This document shows, one piece after another, positions 56,388-64,000 of a DNA stretch of 64,000 nt (position 1 is its first letter; each line of letters opens with the position of its first letter). A program made the translations under genes and the position numbers. The stretch lies in NCBI GenBank assembly GCA_014218235.1, contig CM024766.1, forward strand, positions 54,545,545 to 54,609,544. The letters are read 5' to 3'. The notes beneath the pieces are model-generated. The model was not told the DNA's origin. It worked only from the letters and a program-made list of their open reading frames with translations, and did not search any database. Origin of the DNA: Colocasia esculenta. Taxonomy: Eukaryota > Streptophyta > Magnoliopsida > Alismatales > Araceae.

Positions 56388-59300
56388 ATGGCTTCGCGTG
56401 GTAGGCGTGGTGTTCCTGCTCGTGATGGCGAGCAGAGGAGAGATGAGCCTCGGCGTGAGGATCAGGGTGAGCAGCAGGCCCCTGCGCCCCAGGGTCCTGT
56501 ACTTCCTCCACCGCCACCAGTAGACTATGGAGTTTTCATGCAGGGTTTGGTGCAGGCCATGCAAACGCAGGCCCACACTCAGGCTGCACTCCAGGCCCAG
56601 TTGGAGGCTCAGGTTAGAATAATAAGATAAAGTAGTCTGTATTTTAAATGCATGATTGTTATGTTATATGTGTTAATTTTGTGCTTGTTGTAGCAGGCTC
56701 AGGTACCAGTTCCCCAGGCTGACCATGGTGGACCCTCCATCATGGAAAGGTTCAAGAGGATGTCGCCACCTTCTTTTAAGGGGGAGAGCGATCCATTATT
56801 AGCTGAGAACTGGATGAGGGAGATTGAGAAGATCTTCCGGGCCATTAGGTGCGCTGAGGATGACAAGGTTACTTTAGCCACCTATATGCTACAGGTATGT
56901 GAAATCTAATCTAGTGGCTATTACTTTAAGTATAAATTATGTTGGTTAGTTCTCATGGATGGTTTTGGCAGGAGCGAGCCGATGTATGGTGGTCCTCGTT
57001 GTTACGTACTCGGTTCGAGGATGGTGCCATGGAAGTCGGATGGGATGAGTTCGTGAGGCTCTTCCGAGCCAAGTTTGTTCCGGAGCACATCCAGGACAAG
57101 ATGGAGCAGGAGTTCCTCTCGTTGACTCAGGGCTCCATGACGGTGCTGGAGTACGAGGCCAGGTTTGCCGAGCTATCAAAGTACGCCCCTCATATTGTAG
57201 CTGATGAGCGCAGGAAGGCGAAGAAATTCGTGATGGGTCTGAAACCATCACTGAGGACGAGGTTGGTGGCTTTCGACCATCGTACTCTCGAGCAGGCGCT
57301 CAGCGCGGCATGTCGTCAGGAAGGAGAGATGGAGCAGTACCTGGAGGAGAAGAAGGCTTCTCAAAAGAGGCCAGCAGCTCCTTTCCAGAGGCAGGAGAGG
57401 AAGAAGGCGACTTTCCAGTCACCGCAGCGTCCTGTGGCATCAGGCAGTGGTCAGGTATCCTCTCAACGTTCCCCTAGTGGTAAGAAGGAGTGTCCTCATT
57501 GCGGGAGGGCACATGGCGGTTCGGAGTGTTGGCTGGTAGCAGGAAAGTGCTTAAAGTGCGGGAGCAGTGATCATAAGATTAAGGATTGTCCGAGGCTTCA
57601 GCAGGGAGCCCAGCGGGGGCCAGCCCCAGTAGCAGCAGCAGCAGCGCCAGCGACAGGACGACCAGGGAGACCTCGAGCCCCAGCTCGAGTGTTTGCGTTA
57701 GCTCGTGAGGATGCCGAGCAGGCAGATCATGTCACCGAAGGTACAGTTTTGTTCTTAGGTGTGCATGCTCGGGTTTTGTTCGATACGGGTGCTACTCACT
57801 CGTTCATTTCCGAGCGTTTTGCTAGGCAGTTAGCTTTAGAGTCAGGGTTAGAGTCTGAGGATTTAGAAGTCCCTTTGTCTGTGCATACACCTGCGGGTAC
57901 GGTATCGACTAGGAAGTGTATTCCGTCTTTACCAGTGTGCATTGAGGATAGAGTCCTAGAAGGGTGTTTCTTCTTGCTTAAGATGAAGGACTATGATGCT
58001 ATTCTTGGTCTGGATTGGCTAGAGGAGCACTATGCATTGGTAGATTGCCGTGGGAAGAAGATTGTTTTCCGCATTCCTGGTGAGGATGAATTTTCTCATC
58101 CTTTGCCGAGGAACTTAGCAGGAAAGTTTGTCATCTCGGCCATGAGGGCAATGAGAATGGTGAACAAGGGTTGTGACGCTTTTCTTGCCAGTGTGGTTTT
58201 AATACCCAAGGCTGATGAGTCACTTACTCTTGCCGAGATAGATGTAGTGCAGGATTTTCCAGATGTCTTTCCTGATGATTTATCTGGATTGCCACCAGCT
58301 AGAGAGATAGAGTTCACTCTAGAGTTGCTTCCAGGCATCTCTCCTATCTCGAAGGCACCTTATCGGATGGCACCTGCGGAATTAGCTGAGTTAAGGAAGC
58401 AGTTGCAGGATTTGTTAGATAAGGGATTTATTCGCCCTAGCGTTTCCCCTTGGGGCGCACCTGTCTTATTCGTGAAGAAGAAGGATGGGTCACTTCGGTT
58501 ATGCATTGATTATAGAAAGCTAAACCAGGTGACGGTAAAGAACAGGTATCCCTTACCTCGGATTGATGATTTGTTTGACCAGCTACAGAATGCATCGGTC
58601 TTTTCTAAGATTGATTTGCGTTCTGGCTATCATCAGTTGAGGATTAGGAGTGAGGATGTGTCCAAGACGGCATTTAGAACCCGTTATGGACATTATGAGT
58701 TTTTGGTCCTTCCGTTTGGTCTAACCAACGCCCCTGCAGCGTTCATGGATCTCATGAACAGGGTGTTTAGACCCTATCTAGATAGTTTTGTTGTAGTCTT
58801 CATCGATGACGTGCTGGTCTACTCTCCAGATGAGGCCACACATCGTCAGCATTTGAGGATAGTGTTAGAGGTTCTCCGTGAGCACAAGCTGTATGCAAAA
58901 TTCAGCAAGTGCGATTTTTGGATGCGCGAGGTTCATTTCCTTGGGCATGTTATCTCTGGTGCTGGTGTAGCAGTGGACCCAGCGAAAGTCCAAGCTGTTA
59001 TGGATTGGGAGAGTCCCAAGACTCCTTCGGAGATTCGGAGTTTTCTTGGTTTGGCGGGTTATTATCGGCGTTTTATTGAGGGATTTTCATCCATCGCCGC
59101 TCCATTGACTCAGCTGACCAGGAAGGGAGTGAAGTTTGTCTGGTCCGAGGAGTGTGAGAGTAGTTTTCAATTATTGAAGACTAAACTCACATCGGCCCCT
59201 GTGTTAGTTCTACCGAGCGGTGTAGAGGATTTTGCTATCTACACGGATGCATCTCGGATTGGTCTTGGCTGTGTGTTGATGCAGCAAGGAAGGGTAGTAG

Positions 59301-61102
59301 CATATGCTTCGAGACAATTGAAGGAGCATGAGCGAAACTATCCAACTCATGATCTTGAGCTTGCGGCAGTGGTTCATGCACTGAAGATCTGGAGGCACTA
59401 TCTTTATGGTGTCAGATTTGAGGTGTTCACTGATCACAAGAGCCTAAAGTATCTTTTCTCTCAAAAAGAATTAAACCTTAGACAGAGAAGATGGATTGAG
59501 TTCCTGAAGGACTATGACTTCGATCTCCAGTATCATCCTGGAAAGGCGAATGTCGTAGCAGATGCCCTTAGTAGAAAGAGGTCGTCTCTCCAGCAGGACT
59601 GGAAGATGTTGGAGGATGCAGCGTGTTCAATGACCGAGTTGGAGCCATTATTATGCCGAGCTTTTGTGGCTCAGCTGTCCATTAGGTCATCGGTGTTAGA
59701 TGAAGTGATAGAGCATCAGAAAGCCGACCCTAGACTCCAAGAGTTAGTGGGCAAAGCGGGTATTGCTCGTGATGAGGATGGTGTGATTAGATTCCATCAT
59801 CGTGTCTGTGTTCCAGACATTGTAGATGTTCGTGAGCATGTTTTAGCAGAAGCTCATAGATCTAGATTCTCTATTCATCCGGGTAACACTAAGATGTACC
59901 AGGATTTAAAGAGATCGTTTTGGTGGTCTGGCATGAAGAAGGATGTAGCCGAGTTTGTGTCTAGATGTCTAGTATGCCAGCAAGTGAAGGCCGAGCGGCA
60001 GCGACCATCTGGTCTTATGCAGAAGATGGAGATCCCAGTTTGGAAGTGGGAAGCTGTCACTATGGATTTTGTTACGGGTTTGCCTCGATCTAGACGAGGT
60101 AATGACTCGATTTGGGTAGTGGTAGATCGATTCTCGAAGACTGCGCATTTCTTGCCTATGAAGAAGAAGCAGTCAGTAGAGAGTTTAGCTAGACTGTATG
60201 TTAGTAGTATTATTAGATTGCATGGAGTACCGAAGTCTATTATTTCGGATCGAGATCCGAGATTTACTTCGAGGCTATGGAAGGGTCTTCAGGATGCGTT
60301 AGGTTCGGAGCTGAAGCTCAGTTCAGCATTTCATCCCCAGACAGATGGACAGTCCGAGAGGACTATCCAGACGCTTGAGGATATGTTGAGGGCTTGTGTG
60401 CTGGATTGGAAGGATGATTGGGAGCGCCATTTACCTCTAGTGGAGTTTGCATATAACAACAGTTTTCATGCGAGCATTGGCATGGCTCCATTTGAGGCTT
60501 TATATGGTAGGCCTTGCAGATCTCCTTTATGTTGGGAGGAGACCGGTGATAGGCAGTTGATCGGTCCGGAGTTAGTTCAGGAGACTTCGGATAAGGTCCA
60601 GCTCATTAGGAAGAGACTTGTTGCGGCACAGGATAGGCAGAAGAGTTATGCCGACAACAGGAGAAAGGATCTAGAGTTCGAGGTAGGTGAGCATGTCTTT
60701 TTGAAGATTTCGCCTACGCGAGGTGTAGTTAGATTTGGCAGGCATAGTAAGTTGAGCCCTAGGTTCATTGGCCCGTATGAGATTCTCCGACGATTGGGCA
60801 ACGTGGCATATGAGCTAGCTTTACCTCCAGCTTTGGCTAGCGTTCATCCTGTTTTTCACGTATCTATGCTCAGGAAGTATGTCAGAGATCCGTCTCATGT
60901 TATTAGCCATGAGCCAGTGGAGATCCAGCCAGATCTTTCTTATGTAGAGCAACCGGTAGCTATTCTTGATCGGAAGGTTCAACATCTCCGAAACAAGAGC
61001 ATTGCGTCAGTAAAGGTCTTATGGCGTAACTTCTCGCGAGAGGAGGCTACTTGGGAGCTTGAGGATGCAATGAAAAAGAAATATCCTCAGTTGTTTGAGT
61101 AG
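56388..61102 (+). CDS. Gag-Pol polyprotein of chromovirus E (three exons)
   Basis: Exons 56388-56612, 56694-56894 and 56972-61102 join in phase 0 to 1518 residues. Gag: MASRGRRGVP start, Pro-rich stretch, capsid domain from about residue 95 (PPSFKGESDP, ATYMLQ|ERADVWW across the second splice), zinc knuckles CPHCGRAHGGSEC and CLKCGSSDHKIKDC (316-348). Protease FDTGATHSF (412-420). RT with KGFIRPSVSPWGAP, CIDYRKLNQV and VVFIDDVLVYS (about 752). RNase H YTDASRIGLG and FTDHKSLKYL. Integrase HHCC (HPGNTKMYQ ... CLVCQQVK), MDFVTGLP, ISDRDPRFTS and SERTIQTLEDML supply the D, D, E triad. The C-terminal chromodomain-like tail (VLWRNFSREEATWE) identifies the chromovirus group. No stop or shift. Gag and Pol are one frame, as usual in this group. 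Confidence 0.92.
56613..56693 (+). other. Intron 1 in gag of E (81 bp)
   Basis: CTCAG|GTTAGA...TTGTTGTAG|CAG. Phase 0; retention gives a stop (TAA) after five codons. Confidence 0.75.
56895..56971 (+). other. Intron 2 in gag of E (77 bp)
   Basis: CTACAG|GTATGTG...TTTTGGCAG|GAG. Phase 0; splicing joins the conserved capsid motif TYMLQ-ERADVWW, the best evidence that it is a real intron. Confidence 0.85.
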
Positions 61103-61134
61103 TGTCAGTCTAACTTCGAGGACGAAGTTTCTTT

Positions 61135-61147
61135 AAGGGGGAGAGGG
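61135..61147 (+). other. Polypurine tract of element E
   Basis: AAGGGGGAGAGGG directly before the 3' LTR; preceded by the TTCGAGGACGAAG motif at about 61115. Confidence 0.93.
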
Positions 61148-62950
61148 TGTAAGGCCCTTGATTTTCACCTTGTTTGTCAAGTATATGTATGTGCGTATAA
61201 GTGTATACTATTGATGTATGATTATTGTGTATAAGTATTTACTGATATAAATTGTATGAATTAGTATTATTGAAATGTACATAGTATATGTATGTATATA
61301 TATATATACGTATATATTTAAGTGTGTAGTATTATAAATTCTGCTTAATTAAAGTGAGTTTTGTCGGCCAGTCGGCGTCCACATCGGCTGACGCTGACCA
61401 GGGGTAGGCGGCAATATCGATGGACGCCCATTTTTGGATAGGCGACCATGGATATGGACGCCAATATCCCAGATCTGTTACGTTTTCAGATCCGGAAACG
61501 CCTCCGGAAATTGAGCCTCTTGTTTGGGAAACCCTTCCCAACGGCTCTGAGACTTGCCCCTTTAACCGATCCGACCCCCAACCCTTTATAATATCCAGAT
61601 TTCGGCCAGATCCATCCCTTTGGCTCTTGGGTCAAAAACCTATCTTCTCTAAGCAAAAACCCTAACTTGAACCTGAAAGATCCGGCTTCGGGAGGCTTCG
61701 TCTGGCGATCTACATCAACTGGTGTCGACCTTGAACATCCGGGAACGACTCCCCACGCTGGTGTGCTGTGAAGATCAACAGAAGATCCGAAGAAGGAGGG
61801 ATTTGGAGACTCTTTGGCACAGGCCGAGGAGGGCTTCTCCGGCTTAAATCGTCGTTGGTAGATTTTACAGAAGGCAAGTACCCCATCCACATTAACCCTA
61901 CATGTGTCTAGTATGTCCCAGGATTTTCTCAGATTTTTCTCGTGTCCTGGAACCCCCCTTTCAAGTGATTTATTGGCTTTCAGTCTGTGTTCTGCAGACA
62001 GGATATTAACGGCAAGATCCCTTGCCGCTAATATCTTGTGTTGGCGGCATCATCTAATGCCGTTAACCTATAGACGACCACCCCTTGCCGTCGAGTTCTT
62101 CAGACTGCAACAGTGAGCAAGTCTGTCCTTATATGAACTAGTTTCGAGTTTTTCCGCATGAGGATATACGGTAAATTTTACATAATATGTAAATATATAT
62201 GTTCGGATGTACTGTAAGTTATTGTGCATTTTTGAAAATTTCACTAATTATTAGAATTTTGGAATGTGTTACCAATAGAATGTTAATCTTGGAAAATGTC
62301 GTTCATGAATTATGTGTAGAAATTAAGTGTCATAAATTTTCTATACATTGTTCATAAGATCTGATGCATGATATAAAAATTTGAGCAAATTATAATATCT
62401 GGACAGTTTATTTAATTTTCTGAACTGAAAAATAGTTAACATGTCTATTCAATGCATAAAAGTTAAGAATTTTTGCGAAACTAGTTAAATCCCTGAAAAT
62501 TGTGATAAAGCTTGTACTGTCAGTATTCATGTATGAAATAAATTATGAATTCGAATAATGAAAAATTGTATCAGTTTGACTATTTTTACAGTTGATATCA
62601 TCACTGTTAGAATTTTCAGAAAATATGTGTAACTCAGAAAAATGCAAATTTTGGTATGCATGATGGTTAAACTGTGATGGATTTCTGGTTAAATTTTGTA
62701 CTGAACAGATGACAGTAGCTATATAAACTTGTTTTATGTTAGGTATTAATAATTAATACATGCTAATATGATAAATGTTTAATTATGCAAAAATTTCAGC
62801 ATGATTAGGATTGTTGTAAAAATCTGATTAATACTGAAAACAGTAGTACCATGCTAGGTAATACTGAAGAAGGTAAATGTGTGAACATGAGATGAATGCG
62901 TGATTATTTTGTGTTTAGAATGTGTTGAAATTGAGAAAATGTATTAATGT

Positions 62951-63153
62951 GCCAATGTGTGACACTGCTACCTTAGAGGGCTGTGGAACTGTACTGTGGT
63001 AAAGTCCCCACGGGAAGGTTCAAAGTGTGTGATGTCCCATGGGCATTGGGATTAAATCCTGGAGGCGAACAAGTATCGCTGGTTAGGGTGGAGAGTGCTT
63101 CTCCCGGTTCTGCGCAGTAACTAAGATTAATCACTGGAATGCCTAGGTGATTG
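62951..63153 (+). other. Conserved structured RNA block, E 3' LTR
   Basis: Same sequence and hairpins as 55061-55263. Confidence 0.8.
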
Positions 63154-63710
63154 ATATGTGATGTGATTAGTGTGTGTCCTTCTAAAGTGGTTTGGGCTAT
63201 GTGTCACGGCATTAAGTGAAAGTGAAATGTGTTTAAGTGAAAGTGAAAATGTGTAAATTGTGAACCTGTGTAAGTGAATATGTGTTCATAAAATTCTTAT
63301 GAAAGCATGCAAAATGATAAGTTTCTTATGAATGTGACATGATAGTAGTAAAACAACGAGCTTTTCATTAATATGAATGTGTTATCTATGTGTACAATTG
63401 TCTTAGAATCCATGCTAAATTAGTTGTTATGAAATGTGTAAATATTGTGTAAAATGATCAACATGTGGCTTATGAATGATTGAATGAAATCAGCTTAGCA
63501 TAGTGAAAAGTGTAGAAAGCATGTGATAGGATTAGTTTATTGTGTATAAAACTAAATCCCATGTGTAAAATGTGTAGAAATCATGAATAGGCTTCTATTG
63601 GAAAAATTGTCACTTCCATGCATTTTGTGTAAATGATATAGCATAAGGATATGGAGATTACTTGATGCATGTATGTTTAGTGTGCTTGGTGTTACTTGTT
63701 GAGTTCTTTT

Positions 63711-63726
63711 GAACTCATTCTTGCTT
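63711..63726 (+). other. GAGTC-type hairpin, E 3' LTR
   Basis: Identical to 55809-55824. Confidence 0.78.
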
Positions 63727-64000
63727 CGGCGTACAGGTGCAGACGTTTCTACTTCTTCCGAGGAGATCGTTAGGAGCGACTCGGAGCGAGAGTAGGAGAG
63801 ATAGTTGTGGAGTTAGCATTGTAATTTTCATTACTTCATAGTATGTAATAAAGACTCTGCGTAGTCTCATGTGGACAATGTATTTATTTTATTTCAGTTA
63901 TGAAAATTAGCTCTCTTTTCTACTATACGGACTGTGAATAGAATGTGGATGATGGAATAAAATTTCTTTTCAGTTCTTTAAATTCCGCTGTCATGAGATA

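Larger units (their letters stand above)
53248..64000 (+). mobile_element. Element E: intact Tekay/Del-type chromovirus
   Basis: 5' LTR 53248-56228, primer site 56234-56245, gag-pol 56388-61102 with two small introns, polypurine tract 61135-61147, 3' LTR from 61148, running off the window after 2853 of about 2980 bp. It is inserted in gag of C. LTR copies differ at only a few sites (e.g. TA-repeat length near 53400 versus 61300), and all enzyme domains are open, so it is recent and probably capable of supplying proteins. Insertion order: after C. Same LTR landmarks as B and D. Confidence 0.93.
61148..64000 (+). repeat. 3' LTR of element E (truncated by window end)
   Basis: Starts TGTAAGGCCC; near-identical to 53248 onward with GC donor 61874, structured block 62951-63153 and hairpin 63711-63726. 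About 130 bp are missing beyond the window. Confidence 0.94.

Overview
The window is plant nuclear DNA and consists almost entirely of LTR retrotransposons inserted into one another. Evidence: plant-type Ty1/copia Gag (a Sirevirus-like group with multiple polypurine tracts), Ty3/gypsy chromovirus (Tekay/Del-like) Gag-Pol with a C-terminal chromodomain, a Ty3/gypsy Tat-lineage element with a second (aRNase H) domain, initiator-Met tRNA primer sites, TG...CA LTRs with 5-bp target duplications, and plant mobile domain (PMD) genes. I see no ordinary single-copy host gene, tRNA or rRNA. The species cannot be named from the sequence; a flowering plant with a large, repeat-rich genome is likely.

Layout, left to right. 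1-126: end of a copia LTR (J). 127-3730: 5' end of a minus-strand gypsy element (I: internal stub, primer site, long GC-rich LTR). 3731-11000: remnant plus-strand copia element (G), whose gag is split by a complete minus-strand copia element with gag but no pol (H, 4325-10247, duplication GGAAT). 11022-11476: copia LTR scrap (K). From 11477: minus-strand chromovirus A (LTR 11477-14455, pol 14456-17038). Its RT is split by element B (17039-26170), and it resumes with RT/protease/gag at 26173-27642. A's gag is split by LTR F (27643-27901), which in turn is split by the Tat element C (27902 to beyond the window, minus). C carries two broken antisense PMD genes with their own promoters (30324-35365). 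C is interrupted between protease and RT by element D (41772-51022, plus, duplication GTGAG) and in gag by chromovirus E (53248 to beyond 64000, plus).

How they fit together. E is young (near-identical LTRs) and has an unbroken pol; two phase-0 introns restore a 1518-residue Gag-Pol. B and D are non-autonomous: 4.2-kb LTRs around a 0.66-0.69-kb interior that encodes only a mini-Gag with two zinc knuckles. B, D and E share, in all six LTRs, a block of about 200 nt that can fold into consecutive hairpins whose loops are invariant while the stems change in a compensating way. They also share a putative GC-AG 5'-leader intron whose acceptor abuts the gag ATG, and a GAGTC-type hairpin near the 3' part of the LTR. 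This suggests that E-like elements supply proteins in trans and that the structured block is a packaging or export signal.

A second theme is that most promoters visible here, in LTRs of unrelated families and in the antisense PMD genes, are accompanied by dense clusters of short CpG-containing words (TCGCGA, TGGACGCCAA, CTTGCCG), often one upstream of the TATA box and one in or just before the first intron. All boundaries and folds were read by eye; none was computed.
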